Shown one piece after another: positions 1 through 6,731 of a stretch of DNA of 21,043 bases (position 1 is the first letter of the stretch; each line of letters opens with the position of its first letter). The stretch spans positions 1 to 21,043 of the forward strand of contig DATELY010000043.1 in NCBI GenBank assembly GCA_035276085.1. Reading direction: 5' to 3'. The stretch is from DATELY01 sp035276085. Its GTDB lineage: Bacteria; Pseudomonadota; Gammaproteobacteria; Steroidobacterales; Steroidobacteraceae. Both the position numbers and the translations under genes were made by a program. A model generated the notes under the pieces. That model was not told where the DNA came from. It saw only the letters and a program-made list of their open reading frames with translations, and made no database searches.

Positions 1-367
1 CGGCGCGATGTTCGTCATCGATCGCGAACCGCAGGCCACTGCCAGAGCCAGTGCTGCCTCGTAGCCGGTAGCCCATGGGTGACGGCCCAGCCGACGTAGT
101 TCAGCGGCTTGTCCCAGAAGACGTACAACTTGCACGCGAAGGGTTGGATCGCCGTGAATCCTGTGAGCTGCAAGAACTGCCTGAAGCTCGATGGCGACGT
201 AGCTGAATTCCTTACGCGCGACGAATCGTGCCTGTTCCATTAGCGCGACAGTGCGCGCAACTGGCGGCACGGCCAGCGTGGTTCGTTGTGTGCTTTTGCA
301 ACGTCTGTGGGAACCGCACCGCACTAGAGGCGTTCACACGGGACTTCACTGCCGTCCAGGAGGACTC
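1..367. other. Leader region upstream of the OmpA-like gene; possible decayed coding fragment
   Basis: I see no intact gene here. Plus-strand frame 1 (about 73-240) reads like protein on both sides of one in-frame TAG at 97-99. It ends with a CKNC pair (residues SCKNCLKL) shortly before a stop at 241, so it could be a decayed small CxxC protein. The opposite strand is also open from 240 to the window edge, which may be a shadow. Nothing convincing as a promoter was found before the OmpA-like gene. Confidence in any function is low. Confidence 0.25.
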
Positions 368-1483
368 ATGCGCAAGCAATTGACCGTCGCCATCGCCCTG
401 TTCGCCGCTGCTCAGGCAGCCAGCGCGGCGGATGAAACAGGTAAGTGGTACATCACGCCGCAAGGCGGGTACCTGTGGACGGACCGTGATCGCGATGCCG
501 ATGACGATTACTACTATGGGCTGGGTATCGGTAAGCACCTCAGCCCTGAGTGGAGCCTCGAGCTCAACGCAGTCGATGGCGACTACGACGCCGACGTGGG
601 CGGAGGGGAGCTTGGCATCACGGCCTATTCACTCGATGCATTGCGCGTGTTTCGACGTGCGGAGCGCGTCTCGCCCTTCATCAGCATCGGCGCGGGCTAT
701 ATCAGTGATGATGCGGATCCAGGTCCGCGCGAGGAAAGCTGGCTAGGTCAGATCGGTGCAGGCTTGTTGATCGACGTCGCGTCGAATGCCGCAGACACGT
801 TCGTGTTCCAGCTGCGGCCTGAAGTGAAGGCGCGGTGGGATTTCATCAACGTGGGCAACGTCGACCACTTCGTCGATTACTCGGCGGGTCTCGGGTTTCA
901 ATTCGCATTCGGCTCGCCGCGAAGAGCGCCGGCGCCAGAGCCGACACCCGCACCGGCTGCGGCGCCTCAACCGCCGCCACCACCGCCGCCCCCACCACCG
1001 CCGCAGGACACTGATAAGGACGGCGTGCTCGATCCTCAGGATCGATGCCCCGGCACACCGCCTGGCGTTGCGGTCGATGCGGTGGGATGCCCGCGCAAGG
1101 ATGCTGTGACGCTGAAAGGCGTCGGCTTCGAATACAACTCAGCGACGTTGACCAGCGACTCACGCCCCGTGCTGGACGATGCCGCCGCCGATCTCAAGAA
1201 GTATCCGCGTCTGAAAGTGGAGTTGCAGGGACACACGGACAGCAGAGGCTCCGATCAATACAACCTCAAGCTGTCGCAGCGGCGCGCCGAAGCGGTACGC
1301 GACTACCTCCTCAATCAAGGTGTGCCCTCGAATCAGTTGAGCGCCAAGGGTTATGGCGAAACTCGACCGAAGGCGAGCAACGATGACGATGCAGGTCGCG
1401 CCGAGAACCGCCGCGTCGACATGCAAGTGCTGGAGAACCCCGGCGCCGTCGACGTGAAGACGGAAGGGGCGACGCCGGAGTGA
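368..1483 (+). CDS. OmpA family outer membrane protein with peptidoglycan-binding domain
   Basis: A 371-residue protein that should sit in the outer membrane and anchor it to peptidoglycan. It has a Sec signal peptide (residues 1-20, ending ASA before ADE). A beta-barrel-like region with alternating aromatic strands spans about 25-182. A Pro/Ala-rich hinge (about 186-212) contains a long run of prolines. A short acidic DTDKDGVLD segment with a Cys pair (C227, C241) resembles the calcium-binding TSP3-like linkers of such porins. The OmpA C-terminal domain covers about 247-355 and carries the GHTDSRG motif (D291) and the Arg pair R305/R306 expected to hold diaminopimelate. The start is chosen for the AGGAGG motif just before this ATG. 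An upstream in-frame start at 251 would bury the signal peptide. It converges on the RES/Xre operon. The family is well known; the exact paralogue (OprF- or OmpA-like) is not resolved. Confidence 0.93.
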   Translation: MRKQLTVAIALFAAAQAASAADETGKWYITPQGGYLWTDRDRDADDDYYYGLGIGKHLSPEWSLELNAVDGDYDADVGGGELGITAYSLDALRVFRRAERVSPFISIGAGYISDDADPGPREESWLGQIGAGLLIDVASNAADTFVFQLRPEVKARWDFINVGNVDHFVDYSAGLGFQFAFGSPRRAPAPEPTPAPAAAPQPPPPPPPPPPPQDTDKDGVLDPQDRCPGTPPGVAVDAVGCPRKDAVTLKGVGFEYNSATLTSDSRPVLDDAAADLKKYPRLKVELQGHTDSRGSDQYNLKLSQRRAEAVRDYLLNQGVPSNQLSAKGYGETRPKASNDDDAGRAENRRVDMQVLENPGAVDVKTEGATPE

Positions 1484-1492
1484 GCGAAGGCA

Positions 1493-1520
1493 AAACGGTC
1501 AACGGCAAACGGTCAACGGC
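1493..1520 (+). repeat. Perfect 14-bp tandem duplication
   Basis: The unit AAACGGTCAACGGC occurs twice head to tail directly after the OmpA-like gene and runs into the hairpin that follows. It looks like local slippage or a remnant of a short intergenic repeat; no function is claimed. Confidence 0.7.
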
Positions 1521-1546
1521 CAGACGGAGAGGTCTTGTCTGGCCGT
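1516..1546. terminator. Hairpin between convergent genes (probable bidirectional terminator)
   Basis: Perfect 10-bp arms, ACGGCCAGAC and GTCTGGCCGT, flank an 11-nt loop between the converging OmpA-like and RES genes. There is no U-run on either strand, so efficiency as an intrinsic terminator is uncertain. Confidence 0.5.
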
Positions 1547-1574
1547 AGCCCGTTGCCCGTAGCCTGTCTGCTCC

Positions 1575-2300
1575 TTACGCCGCGAGCTCGAACAACACTT
1601 CACCGGGCGTACGCTCCACCACAACCCTCCCGTCGGCTGGCATCAAGCGGTAGGTGAGATAGCAGTTGACGCGCGGATCGGCGAGCACCGCGGGGGTGAA
1701 CACCGCGACGATCTCGGCGTGCGATTGCCGGGCCGAATACGTGATCACGCCGGGCATGCCGGAATGCCTGAGCTCCGCGCCGATGATCTGACACGCACTG
1801 TAGTCGTCCGGATGTACGAGCCGGGGCTCACGTTCGGATTGCTCGCGCAAGTCCACGAGCAGGGCGTCGCAACGGACGAGATGAACGCGACGTTCCTGGA
1901 TGATCGGCTTCGTGCTCGCTGCTGCGATGGCCGAAGCGAGCGTGTCCTTGCGGAAGTGATAGACGGTTTCACGCACCGTCGTTTCGATCGACTCCGCGCC
2001 GTACCAAACGCCGAACGCACCCGCCGAGTAGCGCGATCGTGAAGGATGCTCGAACGGCCATTCGATCGCGGCGGCGACGGGATCGTAGAGCTCGGCTTCT
2101 TCGAAGGGGCGGGTGAGGATGGCCGGATCGCTATGCACCGGCTTGGTCTTCATCTCATGGTCGATCAATACGGCAAGATCGGCCGGGTCATCGACGAGAT
2201 CGGCAAACAACTCGACGCTCTTGCGCAGGCTGACGATGTTCCGATGCCAATCGCGCTGCGAGTCCCGCGTCACGCGGAACTCGATCTGAACCACGGACAT
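1575..2300 (-). CDS. RES domain toxin (RES-Xre toxin-antitoxin system)
   Basis: A 241-residue RES-domain protein. RES toxins studied so far (MbcT/ParT type) act on NAD+ or ADP-ribosylate targets in the cytoplasm. Visible family signs are the Arg-Tyr block around R90/Y91, the FGVWYGAE segment (Y100), the following ETTVRET helix (E111), and the late segment where an alcohol/glycine-rich stretch leads into the final strands. The first ~75 residues extend upstream of the core, making it longer than minimal RES toxins. The antitoxin stop lies six bases upstream, so the two genes form one operon with the antitoxin first, the usual order. Assignment to the family is firm; the precise substrate is not visible. 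Confidence 0.88.
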   Translation of the reverse strand: MSVVQIEFRVTRDSQRDWHRNIVSLRKSVELFADLVDDPADLAVLIDHEMKTKPVHSDPAILTRPFEEAELYDPVAAAIEWPFEHPSRSRYSAGAFGVWYGAESIETTVRETVYHFRKDTLASAIAAASTKPIIQERRVHLVRCDALLVDLREQSEREPRLVHPDDYSACQIIGAELRHSGMPGVITYSARQSHAEIVAVFTPAVLADPRVNCYLTYRLMPADGRVVVERTPGEVLFELAA

Positions 2301-2306
2301 ACGGCT

Positions 2307-2711
2307 CTAGCGTCCGCGCATGCGGTCGAGCGTGCCGCGGACCATCAGCAGTCCCGCAAAGCCGAACTTGCGCACGATCTCCACGGGCGAAGCGCCATCG
2401 AACTTGCTGTTGGGCGAGGACATCCAGCCATTCACGATTTCCGCATTGTGGGGATACAGCAGCTTCAGCGACTTCTGGATGCCCAGCAGGTGACCTACGC
2501 GTTCCAGCAAATCGCGATTGGCCGCCAAGGCTTCGCCCTTCGCATAGCGCTGCAGGGCGATGCGATTCGTCTCGCTCAACCCCAACAAGCTGAGCTGATC
2601 GCCGGCACTCAATTCCCACAAGGCAAACAGCTTGCTGACGGCCCGCGCCAGGACGACCCGGTCTTCCCGGCTGCGACTACGCGATTGGGGCTCGGAAGTG
2701 GAGGCTTGCAT
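2307..2711 (-). CDS. Xre/MbcA/ParS-type antitoxin
   Basis: A 134-residue antitoxin partner of the RES toxin. Residues about 18-60 form a helix-turn-helix-like DNA-binding part, and about 68-130 match the MbcA/ParS toxin-binding domain (DUF2384), including the LLYPHNAEIVNGWM and GFAGLLMVRGTLD segments. The family neutralises the RES enzyme and represses its own operon. An upstream ATG-like start would reach 2774, but a promoter and palindromic operator occupy 2723-2774, so I place the start at the internal ATG (MQASTSE). The Shine-Dalgarno match is weak (ACCCCTT), a caveat for the exact start. Function rests on domain recognition plus operon context. Confidence 0.85.
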   Translation of the reverse strand: MQASTSEPQSRSRSREDRVVLARAVSKLFALWELSAGDQLSLLGLSETNRIALQRYAKGEALAANRDLLERVGHLLGIQKSLKLLYPHNAEIVNGWMSSPNSKFDGASPVEIVRKFGFAGLLMVRGTLDRMRGR

Positions 2712-2722
2712 AAGGGGTCGCT

Positions 2723-2774
2723 CGTGTGATTTCACACGGAACTGAGCATAGTTCACACGAAGAGACCGTGGCAA
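2723..2774 (-). promoter_or_regulatory. Toxin-antitoxin promoter with palindromic autoregulatory operator
   Basis: Read on the minus strand: TTGCCA (2774-2769), an 18-base spacer, TATGCT (2750-2745), then the perfect inverted repeat CGTGTGA-AA-TCACACG (2738-2723), 11 bases before the antitoxin ATG. A third identical half-site, CGTGTGA (2759-2753), lies between the -35 and -10 boxes, exactly 21 bp (two helical turns) from the first arm of the palindrome. This is the layout expected for repression by the antitoxin, possibly helped by the toxin. The boxes are inferred by eye; the half-sites are exact. Confidence 0.65.
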
Positions 2775-2794
2775 GTGATTCCGGCGCTGATGGG

Positions 2795-2904
2795 CCTGCC
2801 CCGACCCTCCCTCCCGCTGACGCAGGGGTGAGATGAAGTGCCCCCGATGCAGCCATTCCTGTCCCCCCTCCCTTGCGAAGCGGGGGAGGGGTTAGGGGTG
2901 GGGG
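2795..2904. repeat. Inverted pair of dispersed GC-rich hairpin repeats (REP-like)
   Basis: Two copies of one repeat type stand head to head. The plus-strand copy (2861-2904) has the form CCCCTCCC-TTGCGAAGC-GGGGGAGGGG followed by a G-rich tail. A diverged minus-strand copy (2795-2828) has CCCCTGCG...AGCGGGAGGG and a similar tail. The same element recurs at 6387-6547 and 20299-20340. Such pairs resemble bacterial REP/BIME elements; they fill the gap between the antitoxin promoter and the DUF4279 gene. Confidence 0.7.
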
Positions 2905-2919
2905 CTTCCTGCGATGGGG

Positions 2920-3390
2920 TTACGACGTGAACTCGAAATCCACTCCCAACCCCAGCGCGTGCAACGCCCCGGCACACTGCGGAGTCAGAGTGAATCCACT
3001 CACGGCCTGCGGTGACACTGCGACGAGCAGGCTCACATCGCCACCTTCGGCCTTCACGCGGCGTAAGAAGGTTGCATGCCTGCGTAGTAGGTAAGCGCAA
3101 CGAACGAGGGCAAGATCGAGCGTGCCGAAATCGACGGTGTACGGCTGCAAGCTCGCCGAAGCACGCGTTTCCCAGAACGAAGCATCGAGCGGCGCGAGCC
3201 AATAACTTTCCGCATGACTCGAGGCTTTCGATCCTGCTCTCCTGCCCCCGCGTTCCTCGCCGGCTTTGAACGAAAACTCTGCCTCGATGTGCAACTCCCG
3301 CGAGATTTCCGCCGGATCCATCGACGGATGTCGGACACGCAACGAGAGCTGGAAGGAATCACTCGCGGGCTTGAGTTGCCGGGCTTCCAT
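2920..3390 (-). CDS. DUF4279 family protein of unknown function
   Basis: A 156-residue, probably cytoplasmic protein. The segment with SLRVRHPSMDPAEISRELHI and the following F-x-AGEER matches my memory of the DUF4279 pattern (HPxxDPxxIxxxLGxxPxxxxxxG). The middle contains a W (SYWLAPLD) and the end a short strand (GLGVDFEF). No catalytic residues, signal peptide or membrane helix are evident. DUF4279 proteins are sometimes found as immunity-like partners, but no toxin is adjacent here. I chose the ATG at 3390 because GGAGAGG sits five bases upstream. In-frame starts at 3444 (ATG) and 3453 (TTG) would add up to 21 residues. A hairpin repeat begins just after its stop and may end the transcript. 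Confidence 0.7.
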   Translation of the reverse strand: MEARQLKPASDSFQLSLRVRHPSMDPAEISRELHIEAEFSFKAGEERGGRRAGSKASSHAESYWLAPLDASFWETRASASLQPYTVDFGTLDLALVRCAYLLRRHATFLRRVKAEGGDVSLLVAVSPQAVSGFTLTPQCAGALHALGLGVDFEFTS

Positions 3391-3525
3391 GAAGACCTCT
3401 CCGTAGGGGAGCAATGCTCGCCCGATGAGATCACGAGCCTTCATCGCCCGCAATCCGCATGAATTCGCCTACAGGATCATTTCGTGCTCGCCGGCGTTCT
3501 CGAAACATCGGGCGAGGCGAGCACC

Positions 3526-3591
3526 ATGGCGAAATTCGGCTACAAGCTCATGACTGAAACCACCGGCCCGAAGGATCTGGTGCGCAATGCA
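3526..3591 (+). pseudogene. N-terminal remnant of an LLM-class flavin-dependent oxidoreductase
   Basis: The 22 codons MAKFGYKLM...DLVRNA closely resemble the start of LLM-class (luciferase-like, F420/FMN) oxidoreductases such as those beginning MAKFGYKLMTEETGP. After the Ala codon the resemblance stops abruptly, and the frame runs through unrelated codons to a stop at 3685-3687. A functional enzyme would need about 300 more residues, so this is a deletion remnant. The match is from memory of the family; no alignment was run. Confidence 0.5.
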
Positions 3592-3640
3592 AGCGGGCTC
3601 TCGCCCCCCTCGAGGTTGTGCTTGCGAATCGGCCGTGCGC

Positions 3641-3672
3641 GCACCGCCCCTGCAGTTGGCCAGGGGCAGTGC
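3641..3672 (-). terminator. Strong hairpin downstream of the Spy/CpxP-like gene
   Basis: Twelve-base arms GCACCGCCCCTG and CAGGGGCAGTGC enclose an 8-base loop. The single non-Watson-Crick pair becomes G-U on the minus-strand RNA but C-A on the plus strand, which favours use by minus-strand transcripts. It starts 28 bases past the Spy-like stop codon. It lacks a U-run, so termination may need help. Confidence 0.5.
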
Positions 3673-3699
3673 GGCACGAACCGGTGAGTGAGCTGAGAC

Positions 3700-4074
3700 T
3701 TAGTTGTCGCGCTCACGCAGGTGTCGATGCCGCGGCCGATCGGTCAGCGCTTCGAACTTCTTGATTTGCTCGGGCGTCAACACGCCCTGCAACTTCGTCA
3801 CGGTCTCCTGCTTCATCTGCGCGTGCAGCTTCTGCATTTCCGCGCGTGATGGGCGTGTGTCGGAGCCCTGGTTCTGCTCGCGAGCCGCGCGCATCTTCTC
3901 ACGCTGCTCTTCGAGCACCTGCTGCACGGCCGTCTTCTGCGAATCGTTCAAGTCGAGCAGGATGGCCATGCGATCCATGTCGGGTCCCGGCGGACCCTTC
4001 GGGGGTGTGTCTGCAACGGCGATACCCGCGGCGAGCCAAGCCATTGCGAGCAATGCAATCGGTGTCTTCTTCAT
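3700..4074 (-). CDS. Spy/CpxP family periplasmic protein
   Basis: A 124-residue periplasmic protein with a signal peptide (MKKTPIALLAM...VADTPP, cleavage near residue 22). A Pro/Gly-rich stretch is followed by an all-helical part. Two LTxxQ-like segments, LNDSQKTAVQQVL and LTPEQIKKFEAL, are the signature of the Spy/CpxP/LTXXQ family, whose members act as small chaperones or as inhibitors of a cognate sensor kinase. The end is Arg/His-rich. The start is the ATG with GGAG eight bases upstream; a GTG four codons earlier is possible. It follows the histidine kinase on the same strand after 93 bases. This supports a CpxP-like role in the adjoining two-component system, inferred from position and family rather than proven. 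Confidence 0.85.
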   Translation of the reverse strand: MKKTPIALLAMAWLAAGIAVADTPPKGPPGPDMDRMAILLDLNDSQKTAVQQVLEEQREKMRAAREQNQGSDTRPSRAEMQKLHAQMKQETVTKLQGVLTPEQIKKFEALTDRPRHRHLRERDN

Positions 4075-4146
4075 TGAGGTCTCCACTCGTTCTGCGCCAA
4101 AGGATTCGCGCGATTGAGACTGTAGAAGCCGGGCTGGGGGCGGGCG

Positions 4147-4161
4147 GTAAGCAATCGTTAC
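4147..4161. promoter_or_regulatory. Palindrome GTAA-N7-TTAC upstream of the Spy/CpxP-like gene
   Basis: The inverted repeat lies just beyond the kinase stop codon and 73 bases before the Spy-like start. It vaguely recalls the GTAAA half-sites of CpxR boxes but is inverted rather than direct. It may be a binding site for the neighbouring OmpR-type regulator; chance occurrence is not excluded. Confidence 0.3.
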
Positions 4162-4167
4162 GAACTG

Positions 4168-5607
4168 TTAAGCCGGCGCTGCGTCGCTGCTCGTTGAGCT
4201 CACGCGTCGGGGCAACGTGAGGATGGCGGCGAGTCCACCTTCCGGTCGATTCTGCAGCGTGAGCGAGCCGCCGTGAGCCTGCGCGATATCCCGTGCGATG
4301 CTGAGTCCCAGGCCCGTGCCGCCCGTCGAGCGGTTGCGTGAGGATTCCAGGCGGAAGAAGGGCTCGAACACTTGATCGAGCGCCTCCGCCGGAATGCCGG
4401 GGCCATCATCCAGCACGCGAATGACGAGCTGCGCGCCGTCGTCCACGTCGAGCGTGGCCTGTGTGCCGTATTGAATGGCGTTGTCGATCAAGTTGCTCAA
4501 GGAGCGCTTCAATGCGAGCGGCTTGCCATGGAGCGGCGCTTGCGCGTGGCCTGCCACACGCACGCGCTTCCCTGTCTCGCCGTACTGCCGCTCGAGCTCG
4601 TGCAGCAGTGCATTGATGTCGATGTCGCTCGCTTGCTCTTCGTCGTTCAGCCCGCGAAACAGGCTCAGCGCACCTTGCACCATGCGCGCCATCTCATCGA
4701 CATCTTCAGCGCAGCGCTGACGCAGCGTTTCGTCTTCGATCGACTCGACGCGCAATCGCAACCGCGTGAGCGGTGTGCGCAAGTCGTGCGACATCGCCGC
4801 CAGGACACGCGTGCGGCTGTCCAGATAGCGACGCAAGCGCTCCTGCATCGCGTTGAACGCGCGCGTGGCACCTTTCAATTCGCGGGCACCCCGTTCTGCC
4901 AGCGGGGCCACGTGCGCGCCGCGCCCGATCGCATCGGCTGCACGGGCGAGCTCTGCCAGGGGGCGCGTGATCGTGCGGGTCATCGCATACAACACGATGC
5001 CTAGCACGACGGTGAGCACACCCAGCTCGGTGAACAACGTTCCCGGCAGCGGCGGACTGCCGCGTGGAGCGGGCGTGCGGAAGACCACTTCAGCGCCATC
5101 GGGCAACGTCACCTCGAGATCGAACATCCGCGACTGTGGACCCCCGCGCATCGGTCCCGGTCCATCTCTTCTGGGCGGTGGCTCCATGCGATACGGGCCG
5201 CGCACATCGCGAACAACGATCGCCTGACCATACGGCATGCGTTCTGACCTGGCGGTCACACGGTATCCGTTGCCCAGTTCCCGCTGCACCTGACGCGCGA
5301 ACGCGCGTTCCGCGGCAGCAGAATCGCCGCGGGGCGGCGGACGTCGCGGAAGCGTGCGCTCGACGAGAATCGGCTGAGCGCGCAATTCTTCCACTGCATC
5401 GGCGCGCTTTGCTGCGGGCAACTTCGCGAGATAGGTGCTCGTCTGGACGATGCTCGCTGCCGCGGCACCGGCGCCGCTCTCTGTGAATGCAAGCTCGCGG
5501 CGCTCATGCACGACGAGCAGGACGATGACGAGCAGCGTCGCACCTACGACTGCAACCGTGGCAGCGAACAGGCGGCCGAAGAGTGTCTGCGGCACGGGAA
5601 AACGCAT
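4168..5607 (-). CDS. Sensor histidine kinase (EnvZ/CpxA type)
   Basis: A 479-residue inner-membrane sensor. The order is TM helix 1 (about 11-33), a ~155-residue periplasmic sensor rich in Pro and Arg, TM helix 2 (about 191-209), HAMP (about 210-262), HisKA with H-box AAMSHDLRTPLTRLRLR (phosphate-accepting H274), then the ATPase domain with N-box NLIDNAIQYG, DDGPGIP and GGTGLGLSIARDI. All catalytic motifs are intact. The ATG overlaps the regulator stop as TGATG, which implies translational coupling. A longer open frame continues upstream, but it lies antisense to codons inside the regulator and has no sensor-kinase features. With the regulator and the Spy/CpxP-like gene it forms an envelope-stress type unit. 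The stimulus cannot be read from the sequence. Confidence 0.93.
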   Translation of the reverse strand: MRFPVPQTLFGRLFAATVAVVGATLLVIVLLVVHERRELAFTESGAGAAAASIVQTSTYLAKLPAAKRADAVEELRAQPILVERTLPRRPPPRGDSAAAERAFARQVQRELGNGYRVTARSERMPYGQAIVVRDVRGPYRMEPPPRRDGPGPMRGGPQSRMFDLEVTLPDGAEVVFRTPAPRGSPPLPGTLFTELGVLTVVLGIVLYAMTRTITRPLAELARAADAIGRGAHVAPLAERGARELKGATRAFNAMQERLRRYLDSRTRVLAAMSHDLRTPLTRLRLRVESIEDETLRQRCAEDVDEMARMVQGALSLFRGLNDEEQASDIDINALLHELERQYGETGKRVRVAGHAQAPLHGKPLALKRSLSNLIDNAIQYGTQATLDVDDGAQLVIRVLDDGPGIPAEALDQVFEPFFRLESSRNRSTGGTGLGLSIARDIAQAHGGSLTLQNRPEGGLAAILTLPRRVSSTSSDAAPA

Positions 5608-6326
5608 CAGTATTGCTCGACCGGCACGCCGATCACGTAGCCTTCTCCGTAGATCGTCTTGATGATGCGCGGCGCGCGGGCGTCGTCGCGCAGGCTCTGG
5701 CGCAAGCGGCTGATGCGCACATCCACGCTGCGATCGAATGGATCGTGCTCGCGCCCGCGCAACAGCTCCATCAATTGCGCGCGCGACAACACGCGGGTGG
5801 CATGGCTCAGCAGGATGGAGAGCAACCGGAACTCCGCACCGTTCAGCGGCACGTGCGTGCCATCGGCATGCGTCAAAGTGCGTGTCGTCAGATCGAGTTG
5901 CCACTCCGCGAAGCGATAGCCCAGCGCGCTCGACAGATCCGGATCGCGGGGCATGTGCGCCGTGCGACGCAGAATCGCCCTGATACGCCCGAGTAGCTCG
6001 CGTGGGCTGAACGGCTTCGGCAAGTAGTCATCGGCTCCCACTTCCAAGCCGAGTACTCGATCGATCTCCTCCCCGAGCGCCGTGAGCATCAGCACCGGGA
6101 TTTGCGAACGCGTCCGCAGATCGCGGCACAGCTTCAGCCCGTCTTCGCCCGGCAGCATGAGATCGAGCACGATCAAATCCACATGCGTCTGCTCGAGCGC
6201 GCGCCGCATCGCCTTGCCCTCGGCGACGGCCGTCACGCGATAGCCGTTCTTCTGCAGATACTCGCTCAGCAGCGTACGGATATCCCGATCGTCATCGACG
6301 ACCAGGATGTGAGGTTGTTCGGTCAT
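5607..6326 (-). CDS. OmpR-family response regulator
   Basis: A 239-residue DNA-binding regulator, the partner of the downstream kinase. The receiver domain (about 5-118) has the acidic pocket DDD (11-13), phospho-acceptor D55 in VLDLMLPGEDG, T82 and K104. The winged-helix Trans_Reg_C domain spans about 138-235 and contains EFRLLSILLSHATRVLSR and the VDVRISRLRQSL recognition helix. Length is standard for the family. I chose the ATG giving MTEQPHILVVDDD; an in-frame ATG seven codons upstream (MSSHFES) is also possible, and neither has a strong Shine-Dalgarno motif. The stop overlaps the kinase start by one base. It probably controls itself and the Spy-like gene, but this is inference. Confidence 0.93.
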   Translation of the reverse strand: MTEQPHILVVDDDRDIRTLLSEYLQKNGYRVTAVAEGKAMRRALEQTHVDLIVLDLMLPGEDGLKLCRDLRTRSQIPVLMLTALGEEIDRVLGLEVGADDYLPKPFSPRELLGRIRAILRRTAHMPRDPDLSSALGYRFAEWQLDLTTRTLTHADGTHVPLNGAEFRLLSILLSHATRVLSRAQLMELLRGREHDPFDRSVDVRISRLRQSLRDDARAPRIIKTIYGEGYVIGVPVEQY

Positions 6327-6386
6327 GCTTTCGAAATGAGAAGACATTGCACAGAGCCAAGCAGCGGAACACGACACGAAGTAAGC

Positions 6387-6547
6387 GTCCCCTCCCTTGC
6401 GAAGCGGGGGCCGCTCCTGCGCATCCATGCGCCCGCGGCATTCGTGCATCCCTGCACATCGAGGGACAGGGTGGGGGCAGACGACGCCACTGCGGCAAAC
6501 TCAAGCGCCCCCCATCCTGTCCTTCCCCCGCTTCGCAAGGGAAGGGA
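6387..6547. repeat. Second inverted pair of the dispersed hairpin repeat, one copy interrupted by 53 bp
   Basis: The minus-strand copy (6507-6547) has the stem around CTTGCGAAG, then a GGACAGG and G-run tail. The plus-strand copy starts at 6387 with the same stem (to about 6410) and resumes its GGACAGGGTGGGGG tail at 6464. Positions 6411-6463 interrupt it and contain GTGCA-TCCC-TGCAC. The two copies face each other and could fold into one long stem. Family relation to the repeats at 2795-2904 and 20299-20340 is clear by eye. Confidence 0.7.
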
Positions 6548-6651
6548 CGCACCATCGAGCCGCATTGCGTCTTCAACATGCTCCCGCTTCTCCGAGCCCT
6601 TCGCACCACAAAGTTGTAACCAACTGTTGCGACGCCTGCGCCCTATACAGT

Positions 6652-6683
6652 CCGACACACTGTGCTACGCCGTGTCGGTTTTT
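6652..6683 (+). terminator. Orphan intrinsic terminator on the plus strand
   Basis: Stem CCGACAC / GTGTCGG with a 13-base loop, followed immediately by TTTTT on the plus strand. This is a textbook rho-independent shape, but no plus-strand gene precedes it for more than 5 kb. On the minus strand the same hairpin lies about 50 bases past the DUF192 stop, but without a U-run on that side. Confidence 0.55.
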
Positions 6684-6731
6684 GAACCCTACCGTACCGC
6701 CTCCGTCGCAGGCGCATTCGTACAACGAGGC

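Larger units (their letters stand above)
6327..6731. other. Non-coding stretch between the regulator and the DUF192 gene
   Basis: No convincing gene is present on either strand. The stretch holds the promoter side of the two-component operon, an inverted pair of hairpin repeats (6387-6547), a small AGTTG-TAAC-CAACT hairpin (6612-6625) and a plus-strand terminator-like hairpin (6652-6683). The frames open here are GC-driven and lack family resemblance. Confidence 0.6.

Noticed and set aside
1..240. Minus-strand open frame running off the left edge
   Set aside because: No recognisable family in the 80 visible codons; it competes with the plus-strand CxxC-like frame and cannot be judged without sequence to the left.
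251..367. Longer start for the OmpA-like protein
   Set aside because: The signal peptide begins at 368 behind AGGAGG; an earlier start would place ~39 unrelated residues before it.
2046..2729. Plus-strand open frame opposite the RES/Xre genes
   Set aside because: It is antisense to both toxin and antitoxin, which have clear family matches and a promoter on the other strand.
5608..5904. Upstream extension of the kinase frame
   Set aside because: It overlaps the response regulator coding region; the extra residues look like a shadow translation, and the TGATG junction gives a natural start at 5607.
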